From Alphaproteobacteria bacterium (GTDB taxonomy: Bacteria > Pseudomonadota > Alphaproteobacteria > Rhizobiales > Hyphomicrobiaceae), in assembly GCA_018830445.1 (NCBI GenBank), contig JAHJSN010000107.1:1-59799 (forward strand): a DNA stretch of 59,799 nt, in the 5' to 3' direction. The position numbers and the translations under genes are program-made. The notes below the pieces were generated by a model that saw only the letters and a program-made list of their open reading frames with translations, did no database searches and was not told the origin of the DNA. Below are positions 1-8,556 of the stretch, piece by piece (positions within the stretch are counted from its first letter, which is position 1; each line of letters opens with the position of its first letter).

Positions 1-40
1 CTGGCCGCAACCGCTGACGATTTAGGCGAGACATGAAGGC

Positions 41-139
41 CACTAGCGAAAACAATGGCTTAGTGTGGCGTTCAGCGCGCCTCAATTGACAACTCCTGTG
101 CGGCACCAACAGGTCAATTAAGGCGCGACGCCACACTAG
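41..139. repeat. 99-bp CTAG-bounded palindromic element, copy 1
   Basis: The element begins CACTAG and ends CACTAG. It folds on arms TAGTGTGGCGT / ACGCCACACTA, followed inward by GCGCGCCTCAATTGAC / GTCAATTAAGGCGCG. Its reverse complement occurs without a mismatch at 31575-31673. It sits 28 nt past the stop codon of the flippase gene at 168-1679, so it may act as a 3' RNA structure for that gene. No coding sequence is seen in it. Confidence 0.85.
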
Positions 140-167
140 ACTTGCATTCGCAATAGGTTGTTGCCGG

Positions 168-1679
168 TCAGGCCGCGGCATTGGCACCGCGGCCTTTCCG
201 TTTTGCTCCGGGCAAGTACGAGGTGAATTTGCTGCGGTTCTCGATAATAAGAGAGCGCGACGACGGCATGGCAAGCAGGCCAGCAGCGAACATTGCGACA
301 CTGGCGAGTACGGCCAAGACGATGAGAGTAATGGGCGCTCCGTGCAACAGGATCGCCAGGCTCGGGCCTATGGCAGCGGCGGCGAACAAGAGCATCACTG
401 CGATCGCCGAAATTCTCCAAGGCACAATTGTCTGGGCGGCGGTGCGGCTCACGATATAGGTCAAAGACAGGCCTTCAGCGAGGACACCTGCGAAGGCGGC
501 GCCGAGAAGTCCGTAGCCCAGGTTGATGGCCGAGATGGACAAGGAAAGGCCGGTTGCGCGAACCAGGCCGGCAATCAGCAGCGGTTCGGTATCGCCCCGG
601 GCCATCAGGGCCATTCCGGGTGGGGCCTGCAGCATTCGCAACGCCCACATCGCGGCAAGGCAGCCTACGATCGATGCCAAGCCATCGTAGTTCGGGCCGA
701 ACACGATCGGCAAAAGACTGCCGCCCGCCGCGGTAAAGAATATCAGATAGGCCGCCGCAAGGACCGTGATCATCTCGATCATCATGGCGTAGCGATGCTG
801 GAAAAGCAGCGGATGTGCACGCACCTCGCTGAGGAGCGGCAACATCAGCGCGTTGCCTATGCGGGCGGCGATCAGTCCTGGAACCATAGTGATCATGAAT
901 GCGACGGTGTAGGAAGCCAACTCCTCGATGCCGAGCAGGCCGCCGACGATCATGCGGTCGCCCTGGTAGACGGCGACGAGGGGAAAAGCCGAAAGCCATA
1001 TCGGCCAGCCAAAGCGGACAAACCGCGCGAGATAGCCCTGGTCGAGCGCGACGCGATAGGCGCGTTCGGCAACCAAGTGCGAAACGCCCAGTGCGATGGC
1101 GGCCTGGGACAGTGCGAGCCAGACAACCACCGAATGGTCCGGGGTCAAATAGAGTGCCGGGATGGTGAGCAAGAGGGCGATGGCCTGCGGCAATAGCTCG
1201 ATCATCACCTGCGGACGGTTCAGCAATCTGCGCTGGTAGCGTCTGGTATCGAGGTGCATGAAGCCCTTGATGAATGGCGCGAGGGCGATTGCCTGGAAGG
1301 CCCAGGTGGCTTCTGCTATTGCGAAGAATGCAGTGGTGGGGGCAGCCGCGAGATACAGGAGCAGGCTGGTGATCGCACCGCGGGCAATCAGGGTTGCGTG
1401 GGCGGTCGCCTGCAGGCGCGGCTCGTCGCCGTCGGGAGCCTGGATGATGAGGCGGTCGCTGCCGAGGTCGCTCAGGGTTTCGACGAGCTGGAGCATCAGC
1501 GTGATGGCGGCGGCGATGCCGAAATCGCCCTGGGAAAGCCAGTGGCCGAGCAATCCATTGCGCAGAAACGAGCAACCTTGCGCGCCGGCGAAACCGGCCA
1601 TCAAGATTGCACCCTGACCACCGACGCGGCGCAAGGCGCGGCTCGCGGGTGAAGCGGATTTGCTTGGGGAGTCGCTCAT
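168..1679 (-). CDS. Wzx-type oligosaccharide flippase (MATE/MOP superfamily)
   Basis: A 503-residue, strongly hydrophobic protein with about 12-14 predicted membrane segments, the usual size and layout of polysaccharide-repeat flippases. Its expected role is to move undecaprenyl-PP-linked repeat units across the inner membrane. The short N-terminal cytosolic stretch and the GGQGAILMAGF entry into the first helix resemble Wzx proteins. The C-terminus ends in a basic tail. The gene starts 3 nt after the stop of the upstream glycosyltransferase (TGA-GGC-ATG), so the two are probably translationally coupled. It is the last gene of the minus-strand glycosyltransferase unit and is followed by a 99-bp palindrome. 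The family call is firm; the substrate cannot be read from sequence. Confidence 0.82.
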   Translation of the reverse strand: MSDSPSKSASPASRALRRVGGQGAILMAGFAGAQGCSFLRNGLLGHWLSQGDFGIAAAITLMLQLVETLSDLGSDRLIIQAPDGDEPRLQATAHATLIARGAITSLLLYLAAAPTTAFFAIAEATWAFQAIALAPFIKGFMHLDTRRYQRRLLNRPQVMIELLPQAIALLLTIPALYLTPDHSVVVWLALSQAAIALGVSHLVAERAYRVALDQGYLARFVRFGWPIWLSAFPLVAVYQGDRMIVGGLLGIEELASYTVAFMITMVPGLIAARIGNALMLPLLSEVRAHPLLFQHRYAMMIEMITVLAAAYLIFFTAAGGSLLPIVFGPNYDGLASIVGCLAAMWALRMLQAPPGMALMARGDTEPLLIAGLVRATGLSLSISAINLGYGLLGAAFAGVLAEGLSLTYIVSRTAAQTIVPWRISAIAVMLLFAAAAIGPSLAILLHGAPITLIVLAVLASVAMFAAGLLAMPSSRSLIIENRSKFTSYLPGAKRKGRGANAAA

Positions 1680-1682
1680 GCC

Positions 1683-2633
1683 TCAGGCGGCCTCGTCATT
1701 GCCGGGCTTGGACCTGGATGACGGGGAAGGGTCCGTCGATCCGGCGTTGCCGGGTTCACTGCTTTTGCCGGCGGTGGATGGGCTTACGGTCCAGCCGCGT
1801 GCTCCGGGCATACGACGCGACAGTTTCTGGACGGGTTCTTCGAGCAGATGGCCAACGAGTTGACGTAGTGGTTCGCCGTCGAGGCGGAGCAGTGCGCAGG
1901 TGGTCTGAATCCAGCGTGGCCGCAGCGCTTTCGACCACTTGGCGCGGATGTCTTCCTTGCCGGTGGCGAAGCTGCGTGTCTGTTTGTTGCCGGATGAGAG
2001 ATGCCAGATGTGGAAATCGATCACGTAGGCGTGCCAGCCGAGGATATCGGCATTGAGGCAGATGTCGGTGCCGTAGAAATGGAAACCGCTGAGATCATGG
2101 GAGAAGCCCAGATTGGCTTCGCGGCGGACGACGATGAAGTTCTCGTCAAGGCTGGTGACGCGGGCTGGAAGTTCGCCGACATGCCGGTTCGAGCCATGCG
2201 GATCGGAGATGCGCAGCGCCAACTGGCCTGGCGCCGATCCGCCCGCGTTGCCGGCGAGCGCCCAATCGGGATCGTGGGAATGGAGTTCGGCAAGGCGGCT
2301 GTCCAGATCGTTGCGGGCGTCGCCGCTCTCGATGAGGCGGACATCCTGGTGACAGAGGATGACGTAGCGGCCGCGTGCTTCGCTCAGAGCGCGGTTCAGG
2401 CCGGCATAGGCGCTGGCCTGTTCCTTTCCGGTGTTGTCGATGAAAAGGTATTCGCAATCGTCGGCGTCAAAGCCGCCGGCGGCGAAGGATCGGCGCATCA
2501 AATCGTATTGAGCGGGATCGGTGACCAGGGTCGCTATGGTGTAGGCCACATCCGGCTGCGTGCCTGAGGCAAGCTTTCGCGCGGGAATAGTTGTCGGCCG
2601 GTCGCCTGCGGATGCCATCGGCTCCGTCCTCAT
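1683..2633 (-). CDS. glycosyltransferase, GT2-like (GT-A fold)
   Basis: 316 residues. A GT-A-like core can be traced: the strand ending in EYLFIDNTG, a helix with AYAGLNRALSEA, then YVILCHQDVRL, where the Gln-Asp-Val replaces a canonical DxD. Later come a receptor-side FHFYGTDICLNA and a conserved Asp/His region. This pattern occurs in glycosyltransferases of exopolysaccharide loci. It probably adds one sugar to the lipid-linked repeat unit on the cytoplasmic face. The ATG at 2633 is preceded by GTGAGG with an 8-nt spacer. The 3' end is 3 nt before the flippase start. Donor and acceptor are unknown. Confidence 0.72.
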   Translation of the reverse strand: MRTEPMASAGDRPTTIPARKLASGTQPDVAYTIATLVTDPAQYDLMRRSFAAGGFDADDCEYLFIDNTGKEQASAYAGLNRALSEARGRYVILCHQDVRLIESGDARNDLDSRLAELHSHDPDWALAGNAGGSAPGQLALRISDPHGSNRHVGELPARVTSLDENFIVVRREANLGFSHDLSGFHFYGTDICLNADILGWHAYVIDFHIWHLSSGNKQTRSFATGKEDIRAKWSKALRPRWIQTTCALLRLDGEPLRQLVGHLLEEPVQKLSRRMPGARGWTVSPSTAGKSSEPGNAGSTDPSPSSRSKPGNDEAA

Positions 2634-2774
2634 CGATTGGGCCTCACGCGATCGTGGCGGTGGGGCTGTTTTCAGGGGTACGCGATACGAAGCATTGAAC
2701 TTTGCACTGCAGGCGCGATGCCCGACGTGCTTGTGAGCCGACTTGCCGACTTGCCGACCTGCCGGCTCGATGGC

Positions 2775-3830
2775 TCAGGCGCCTGCGGCGCTGGGCAGCG
2801 GCGTCGTCAGCGGCTTGTCGAGCAGTTCGGAACGCATCGGGTAACCCGCCGACCACCGCTTGCGTGCGGCCCAGATTGCCGCCCAGGCGGCGAGCGATTC
2901 GCGGTGTTCGGGTGTTCCGGAGATGGCATGTGCCACCCGATAAGCGAGCCATCGCGATGCCGGCCACATGGCCAGCAGGGCGTGGGCGGCAAAGCGCGAC
3001 AGTCCCTCGAAATGGCGCTCGATGAGGGTGGCCTTGGCGGCCAGAAGCTTGATCATCTTGTCGGTGCGCGCGCGTTCGGAAGCGCCGCCAAGGTGGACGA
3101 TGGTCGCTTCCGGCGTGATCATTGGATAGGCGCCGTGCGCGCGGGCGCGCAGGCACAGGTCGGCTTCCTCGCCGTACATGAAGAACAGCGGCGCGAACCC
3201 GCCGAGCTTGTGCCAATCCTGGCGGCCGATCAGGAAGAAGCAGCCGGATACGATGTCGACGGCGCGGACACGATCGCGCTGCCAAGCGCCGTAGGCCTCG
3301 CCGTTGAAGAATTCCGTATTCCTGAAGACGCCGGTCAGGCCGCTGGCGCGGCAAAACAGATTCCAAAGCGTGAGCCTGCCCCAGCAGGAAGACGGGTTGA
3401 GGCGATGGTCGGCGTAAAGCGTGCGCCCTCCCCAGATCCGCGCCATCGGTTCGCGACGGGCGAAATGAACCAGCCGGTCAATGGCGGAGTCGAGGACAAC
3501 GGTGTCCGGATTGAGGAGCAGCAGGAATTCGCCGCGGGCTTCGACGGAGGCACGATTGTTGGCTGCGGCGAAACCGATGTTGTGGGCAAGAGCCATCAGG
3601 CGGACTTGAGGGAATTCGGCGGCGATGGCGGCGGCCGAACCATCGCTCGAAGCGTTGTCGACGACGATGATCTCGTAGCTGGTGTGGCTGGTTTCGCGGA
3701 TTGCCGAGCGCAGCGCGGCGAGCGTCAACTCGCGGGTGTTGTAACTCACCACGAGGATCGAGAGCTCGATCGGCTCTGCAACTTTATCTGCAGCATCCAA
3801 CGCCATGTCCGCCTGCCGGTCGGGAATCAT
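2775..3830 (-). CDS. glycosyltransferase family 2 (WbbL-like)
   Basis: 351 residues. The N-terminal half is a typical GT2 domain: ELSILVVSYNTREL, IIVVDNASSDGS, HNIGFAAANN and the metal-binding NPDT in LLLLNPDTVVLD (around residue 110). Further on, FFLIGRQDW and FMYGEEADLCLRA match the acceptor-side conserved ED motif of rhamnosyltransferase-like enzymes. It should extend the undecaprenyl-linked oligosaccharide in the cytosol. An internal ATG at 3806 (MALDAADK) is a possible alternative start. The promoter region is shared with the divergent gene at 3964 and holds two CtrA-like boxes. Confidence 0.85.
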   Translation of the reverse strand: MIPDRQADMALDAADKVAEPIELSILVVSYNTRELTLAALRSAIRETSHTSYEIIVVDNASSDGSAAAIAAEFPQVRLMALAHNIGFAAANNRASVEARGEFLLLLNPDTVVLDSAIDRLVHFARREPMARIWGGRTLYADHRLNPSSCWGRLTLWNLFCRASGLTGVFRNTEFFNGEAYGAWQRDRVRAVDIVSGCFFLIGRQDWHKLGGFAPLFFMYGEEADLCLRARAHGAYPMITPEATIVHLGGASERARTDKMIKLLAAKATLIERHFEGLSRFAAHALLAMWPASRWLAYRVAHAISGTPEHRESLAAWAAIWAARKRWSAGYPMRSELLDKPLTTPLPSAAGA

Positions 3831-3859
3831 TTCCAGCAGGAATGGTATGCCGGGCGTTG

Positions 3860-3874
3860 CTAACCTTCGGTTAA
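3860..3874. promoter_or_regulatory. CtrA-like box, near-consensus
   Basis: The sequence reads CTAA-CCTTCGG-TTAA, which is TTAA-N7-TTAG on the minus strand, one base off the TTAA-N7-TTAA consensus of the alphaproteobacterial cell-cycle regulator CtrA. It lies 30 bp upstream of the minus-strand glycosyltransferase start at 3830. Binding is inferred from the match only. Confidence 0.5.
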
Positions 3875-3894
3875 GGGCGTGTGGGGACTTTGCC

Positions 3895-3909
3895 TTAAGA
3901 GCTGGTTAA
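3895..3909. promoter_or_regulatory. CtrA-like box, full consensus
   Basis: TTAA-GAGCTGG-TTAA followed by C, a perfect TTAA-N7-TTAAC CtrA site. It lies 54 bp upstream of the plus-strand glycosyltransferase start at 3964 and 35 bp from the second, near-perfect site. Two well-spaced boxes in one 133-bp divergent intergenic region make chance less likely. Confidence 0.6.
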
Positions 3910-3963
3910 CAGAGCGCGGCTTAGTTTGCCTGGGTCTATTGGCTCAAGACCGGCAGGTCGGAT

Positions 3964-5160
3964 ATGGCGGACGGCAGCATGCGGCAGAAAACAGGGTTCG
4001 ATGGGATCATCTGCATCGGCGGCGAGGACTGGTGGTATCACAACCGCGGTCATTTCGATTTTCAGATCATGCGGCGACTGGCCAAGCGTCATCGGGTTCT
4101 GTTCGTCAATTCGCTCGGGGTGCGCATGCCGGGGTTGTCCGACAAGCGGGTCTTCGCTCATCGGATCGGACGTAAGCTGAGGAGCCTCTCGCGGGGACTG
4201 GTCGAAGCCGAGCCGGGGTTCTTCGTATTCTCGCCGGTGACCGCGCCGGGCAAGCTTGCCGAGCAGATGTCGTCGTGGGCGCTGGCTCCGCAGATCAGGC
4301 TTGGCGCCAGGCGGATCGGCATCACGAACCCTATCCTCTGGATCCACTGTCCGGCGGGGGCGAAACTCACCCAATCGATTCCGTCGGCCGGCGTGGTGAT
4401 GCAACGCACCGATCGATTCGAAGCTTTTCCCGAAGCCGATCCGGGAATCGTCGGACCGCAGATCGCGCACCTGAAGGCGCATGCGGATCTCGTGGTTTAT
4501 GCGGCGCCGCACCTGATGGAAGAAGAACGCCGGGACGTCAGGCGGCAGCTGCTGGTGACGCATGGAGTCGATTACGATCTGTTCGCGGACGCCGGGCACG
4601 GTTGCGCCGCAGCGGAGCCTTGCGATGTCGCGGATCTGCCGCGTCCGCGCGTTGGCTTTATTGGCGGAGTCGACCGGCATACGTTCGATCCGGAGCTGTT
4701 CGTCAAGGTTGCCGGTGAACTCAGCGATATGTCGTTCGTGGTGGTCGGTGGATGTTCGCTGCCCGACGGCTGGTGTCCGCACCGGAATGTGCACTTCGTC
4801 GGCCGCAAGCCCTACGCGGACGTCGCCAGCTACATGGCCGCCATGGACGTTCTCATCATGCCGTGGAATTCGAGCGAATGGATCAAGGGGTGCAACCCGA
4901 TCAAGCTCAAGGAATACATCGCAGTCGGGCGGCCGGTGGTGACGACACCGTTTCCGGCACTGCGCGAATGGCGCGATCTGGTGACGGTGGCGGAGGGACC
5001 GCAGGCGTTCGCGGAGGCGATCCGGCGAGCTGTCGGCGGGACATTCGATCCGGTGCCGGGGCGTGGCAGGGTCGCCGGTGAAAGTTGGGACGCGAAGGCC
5101 GATCTCGTCGAAAGCGAGCTTGTCGCCCTGACCAACGATTTCGCTCGTGCGGTCGCCTGA
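3964..5160 (+). CDS. glycosyltransferase family 1/4 (GT-B fold)
   Basis: 398 residues with a GT-B layout. The N-terminal domain opens FDGIICIGGEDWWYHNRGHF, a start typical of a subgroup of exopolysaccharide glycosyltransferases. The C-terminal Rossmann domain starts at RPRVGFIGGVD (around residue 228) and contains NVHFVGRKPYADVASYMAAMDV, then MPWNSSEW and KLKEYIAVGRPVV, the E-x-x-x nucleotide-sugar motif region. It should work in the cytosol on the same repeat unit as its neighbours. It is the only plus-strand gene in the first 12 kb, transcribed divergently from the GT2 gene. A second ATG at 3979 is possible. Confidence 0.8.
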   Translation: MADGSMRQKTGFDGIICIGGEDWWYHNRGHFDFQIMRRLAKRHRVLFVNSLGVRMPGLSDKRVFAHRIGRKLRSLSRGLVEAEPGFFVFSPVTAPGKLAEQMSSWALAPQIRLGARRIGITNPILWIHCPAGAKLTQSIPSAGVVMQRTDRFEAFPEADPGIVGPQIAHLKAHADLVVYAAPHLMEEERRDVRRQLLVTHGVDYDLFADAGHGCAAAEPCDVADLPRPRVGFIGGVDRHTFDPELFVKVAGELSDMSFVVVGGCSLPDGWCPHRNVHFVGRKPYADVASYMAAMDVLIMPWNSSEWIKGCNPIKLKEYIAVGRPVVTTPFPALREWRDLVTVAEGPQAFAEAIRRAVGGTFDPVPGRGRVAGESWDAKADLVESELVALTNDFARAVA

Positions 5161-5232
5161 CCAGTTCAGGGTTCATACGCCAAGCCGTCAGACACATTCG
5201 AACAGGAACGCAATCCAGGGGCTGTTTGCGCT

Positions 5233-6567
5233 TCAAGCCCAGACGGCTTCCGGAACTGGTTTTCGCGGGCGTTTCGGCGCGCGGCGGATGCGCGGTTTTG
5301 AATTCTTGTTCGCGCCGGCGGCCTGTTCGGCGCTCCGCTTCGGTTTGCGGCGCATCGGATCGGCCAGGACTCCGCCGAGACCCAGGAAGAAGAAGAAGTA
5401 TGCGTAGAGCACGTTCCAGAAGTGGACGGTCGCTCCGATCATGCACAGTGCAATCAGCGAGATGATCCAGCCACGCAGGATGTGGTGGGTTTCGCGATCC
5501 GGGGTGGAAAGTCCCCTCGACACAGCGGCCATGACCAGCATGGCGATGGCCAGGGCGAGCAGGATTAGCGCGGGGATGCCCTCGCGCATGGCGATGACGA
5601 GCCAGAAGGCGTCGATGGTGTCGGAGACCATCCACCAGGGGCGGTCCCAATCGGCCAGGCCGATGCCGGTCCAGGGATGGTTCCAGACGCTCTTAAGCCC
5701 GTTGGTCCAGATCTGCATGCGGTAGTATCCGGTCCACGAATCGAGCGTGAGGCCGGTCGCGATGATGCCGACCGGGCCACGATCAGAGATCAGCGATACA
5801 CCGATAAACGCCCCGGCGATGAGGGCGAAGGTCATGAGCGCGCGTGAGCGGATGCCGCGGGTCAGCCAGTCCCACATTATCATGGAAAATTGGAGTGCGA
5901 GGCAAAGCATCGGAGCTGACGACAGCCCCAGGAACGTAGCGCCTCCGACGAGCGCGCCACGGCCGATGCGCCGATTGAAGCGTCGTTCGGCGTAGAGAAA
6001 TAATGTCAACAAACCGGCGCAGAATGTGCCGTAGTGGATGGGATGGTCGAAGGTCGAGTAGGCGCGGGTGAGGCCGAGACGGGTTTCGTTTCCGATCGGG
6101 TGTTCGTAGCCGGTCAGCGCGCGCATGAAGTCGTGCGCGAAATTCTGGCCGAGCAGGGTTTCGGGAAGTGCAATCACGGCGGCGGCGGCAATTGCCATGA
6201 GCATGACCTTGAGGGAGTTCCTCAGCGTTTCGAAATCACGGACGTAGGTGCGTGCGACGAGGTATGCGCCGAGACTTTCAAGGGCTAGTGACCCGCCATA
6301 GACGAGGCCGTCGGGCGCGCCGGAGTGATGGGTGAATACCGCCACGGTCCAGATGTTGAAGGCGAAGAAGACAAGGTCGAAGCCCTGCAACCGGACTTTG
6401 CGGGTGAACAGCAGACGGTAGATTACGATCGGGAACAGTACGATGAGGGCAATGCGGTGCGGGGGAAGGCGCAAGCCGCCGAGGAACAGCGACAGCTCTG
6501 TCGGACACAGGAAGCTCAGGATGACGAGGGTCACCGGCAGTGGTGCTGTCGTTAGTGCGCGCAACAT
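5233..6567 (-). CDS. O-antigen ligase/polymerase-like membrane protein (Wzy/WaaL family)
   Basis: 444 residues with roughly 10-12 hydrophobic segments and one large periplasmic loop (about residues 280-345) containing WTGYYRMQIWTNGLKSVWNHPWTGIGLADW, here quoted only as a position guide: residues near 283-312. Such a loop, with an Arg and an H-P-x-x-G-x-G motif, is the hallmark of the Wzy_C domain that polymerises or ligates lipid-linked repeats in the periplasm. The C-terminal tail is very basic and rich in Pro and Arg. The position between glycosyltransferases and the initiating transferase fits the polymerase of a Wzx/Wzy pathway. Confidence 0.75.
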   Translation of the reverse strand: MLRALTTAPLPVTLVILSFLCPTELSLFLGGLRLPPHRIALIVLFPIVIYRLLFTRKVRLQGFDLVFFAFNIWTVAVFTHHSGAPDGLVYGGSLALESLGAYLVARTYVRDFETLRNSLKVMLMAIAAAAVIALPETLLGQNFAHDFMRALTGYEHPIGNETRLGLTRAYSTFDHPIHYGTFCAGLLTLFLYAERRFNRRIGRGALVGGATFLGLSSAPMLCLALQFSMIMWDWLTRGIRSRALMTFALIAGAFIGVSLISDRGPVGIIATGLTLDSWTGYYRMQIWTNGLKSVWNHPWTGIGLADWDRPWWMVSDTIDAFWLVIAMREGIPALILLALAIAMLVMAAVSRGLSTPDRETHHILRGWIISLIALCMIGATVHFWNVLYAYFFFFLGLGGVLADPMRRKPKRSAEQAAGANKNSKPRIRRAPKRPRKPVPEAVWA

Positions 6568-6688
6568 AGCGTTTGCCTGCTCTTGCGTGTCTCACCTGCG
6601 TTCGCCGTCGACTGCCTGTCGGTGTCAGCGGTCATTGCGCATCTTGACCAGGCCGGCTGGTCGGTGACGGGCCGGCCGTGTCGTTCGA

Positions 6689-6786
6689 CTAGTGTTCCGG
6701 CTCCGACACTTGGTTCCCCTTGCAGCACACTATCCCTCCAAGTGTCGGAGCCACAAAGAACACGAGCAACACTATGATTCTAGTGT
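6689..6786. repeat. CTAG-bounded palindromic element with 15-bp perfect arms
   Basis: The element runs from CTAGTG to a second CTAGTG. A perfect 15-bp inverted repeat GGCTCCGACACTTGG (6699-6713) / CCAAGTGTCGGAGCC (6738-6752) encloses a 24-nt loop. The right flank CAACACTATGATTCTAGTG is shared, with one change, by the element after guaB near 50427-50445. The 298-bp gap 6568-6865 otherwise holds only the next element. Confidence 0.75.
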
Positions 6787-6791
6787 AGCTT

Positions 6792-6856
6792 TTGCACCAA
6801 ACGTTTGGCAACGAGCCAAGCCGCAAGTGGGAACCAAACGTTAGGTGCGCACCACT
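6792..6856. repeat. 65-bp palindromic element, CACCAAACGTTTGG type, copy 1
   Basis: Arms CACCAAACGTTTGG (6795-6808) and CCAAACGTTAGGTG (6834-6847) pair with one mismatch. The 65-bp unit recurs at 31773-31837 with two substitutions. It lies 9 nt past the stop codon of the sugar transferase gene read on the minus strand, so it probably forms the 3' end of that mRNA. Confidence 0.8.
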
Positions 6857-6865
6857 CGCGCAGCG

Positions 6866-8347
6866 TCAATGGGCATTTCGACCGATGAGAATTACCAGGA
6901 CCGTGCGGGCCAGAATCGAAAGGTCCAGCCAGAGAGACCAGTTGGAGATGTATTTCATGTCGCAGGCCAGGCGCTGTTCGAGCTTCTCGGGGGTGTCGGT
7001 GGGGCCGCGAAGTCCATGGATCTGGGCGAGGCCGGTGATGCCAGGTTTGACCTGGTGGCGGTTGGCGTAGCTCTCGAGATTGTCACCGAATTCGTCGTCA
7101 TGATTGAGCGCATGCGGGCGCGGTCCTACGAGGCTCATATCCCCCTTCAGGACGTTGACGACCTGGGGCAGCTCGTCGAGGCTGAAACGGCGCAGCAGCC
7201 TTCCAACGCGGGTGACGCGTGGGTCGTTTTCGACGGCCTGGCGAACGTCTTCGCAGTTCTCGATGACCGACATGGTGCGGAACTTGTAGACCTCGATAAC
7301 CTTCTTGTTCAGGCCGCGACGGCGCTGACGAAAGATTGCGGGGCCCTTGGTTTCCGCCTTGATGGCGGCGGCGATGAGCGGAAAGAGCGGCAAGGCTATC
7401 AAGAACAAGAGCGTGCCGAATACGATATCCTCGGTGCGTTTGATGATCGGCGCCCAGTCGGAAAGGGCCTTCTGCTTCACATCGAGCATGCCTACGGGAC
7501 CCAGGTTCGAAACTTTGTGGGCAGCCGAATTCGGGATGAGGTCGGAGGCGATGTGAGTGACGATGTGGACGCTGACCGGGAGGCGCTGCAGTTTTGCGGC
7601 GATGGCGGCCATGCGTCCTTCTGCGACTTGCGGGAGCGCGATGATGATCTGGTCGATCTGTTCGTTGCGGCTTGCCTCTATTAGGTCTTCGAGGCGCCCG
7701 GCAACGGCCAGTCCTTCGGGATTGACGCGGTCTTCGCCCATGCGGTCGTCATAGACACCGGAGAAGTGAATGCCATACTGGTCGTTCGACAGATAATCGT
7801 GGACGCGGCGTGCGATCTGCCCGGCGCCATAAACGGCGACGCGCTGATCGAAACGGCCTGCCTTGGTGAGTTTCTTCAATGTGACGCGCGCGATGCCGCG
7901 GGCGGCGAGCAGCATCGTGTAGCTGGCCGAAGCCCAGGCCGCGTACCAGACCCAAAGATGGGCCTCCTTGATTGCAAAGGGCAGGCCGAGACCGATTACG
8001 GCAAACAGTGCAATCAGCAAGGCGGCCAGCAAGTGGCCGGGGTGCTCGGGCAGATCACTCAGCGAGCGCTCGTCGTACATGCCCCAACTGCGCAGAACGA
8101 GGAAGGCTACAACGGAGGCGGCGATGCTCGACTGCAGGGTCAGGATCCAGTTGACGCTGAGCCCACCGAAGTTGGCGTAAATCGCAACCGGCAGGAATGC
8201 GCCCACGATGATCGCTGCTGCATCGAAAAGTGCGACCAGATCGACCGCAACGCGACGGGACCATGCGTGGCGGGTTGGCTTGAGGCTGACGGCAATGTCT
8301 TGTGCCGTCAGTTCATGGTCGGTCGTCAGTGCGGGACTCATTGACAT
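6866..8347 (-). CDS. undecaprenyl-phosphate sugar phosphotransferase (initiating, WcaJ family)
   Basis: 493 residues. An N-terminal half with about four membrane helices is followed by a CoA-binding-like Rossmann region ([17 protein letters not shown]), a further helix ([18 protein letters not shown]) and the C-terminal bacterial sugar transferase domain. That domain carries [38 protein letters not shown] with PRPHA, and [12 protein letters not shown]. The length and the presence of the N-terminal module match polyisoprenyl-phosphate hexose-1-phosphate transferases. It starts repeat-unit synthesis by loading the first sugar-phosphate onto undecaprenyl phosphate. It heads toward the Wzy gene; 298 bp with two palindromes lie between them. 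Confidence 0.88.
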   Translation of the reverse strand: MSMSPALTTDHELTAQDIAVSLKPTRHAWSRRVAVDLVALFDAAAIIVGAFLPVAIYANFGGLSVNWILTLQSSIAASVVAFLVLRSWGMYDERSLSDLPEHPGHLLAALLIALFAVIGLGLPFAIKEAHLWVWYAAWASASYTMLLAARGIARVTLKKLTKAGRFDQRVAVYGAGQIARRVHDYLSNDQYGIHFSGVYDDRMGEDRVNPEGLAVAGRLEDLIEASRNEQIDQIIIALPQVAEGRMAAIAAKLQRLPVSVHIVTHIASDLIPNSAAHKVSNLGPVGMLDVKQKALSDWAPIIKRTEDIVFGTLLFLIALPLFPLIAAAIKAETKGPAIFRQRRRGLNKKVIEVYKFRTMSVIENCEDVRQAVENDPRVTRVGRLLRRFSLDELPQVVNVLKGDMSLVGPRPHALNHDDEFGDNLESYANRHQVKPGITGLAQIHGLRGPTDTPEKLEQRLACDMKYISNWSLWLDLSILARTVLVILIGRNAH

Positions 8348-8556
8348 TTCACACCTTACGCGCGTGGCTTTGGCAGCTCAGCTAACAGATGACGTGATTT
8401 CACCTGAAATCCCTAAATATTGACTGAAAGCCGCTGATATATTTGATTAAAGTTTTGAATTTGCAGTGTCGTCGCAACGCCTCAGATGCCGCAATGGGGC
8501 ACGAGGCGATGGCCGCCTTCCTGGTTTACTTTCAGGTGTGGAATGCCGGTTGGCCG

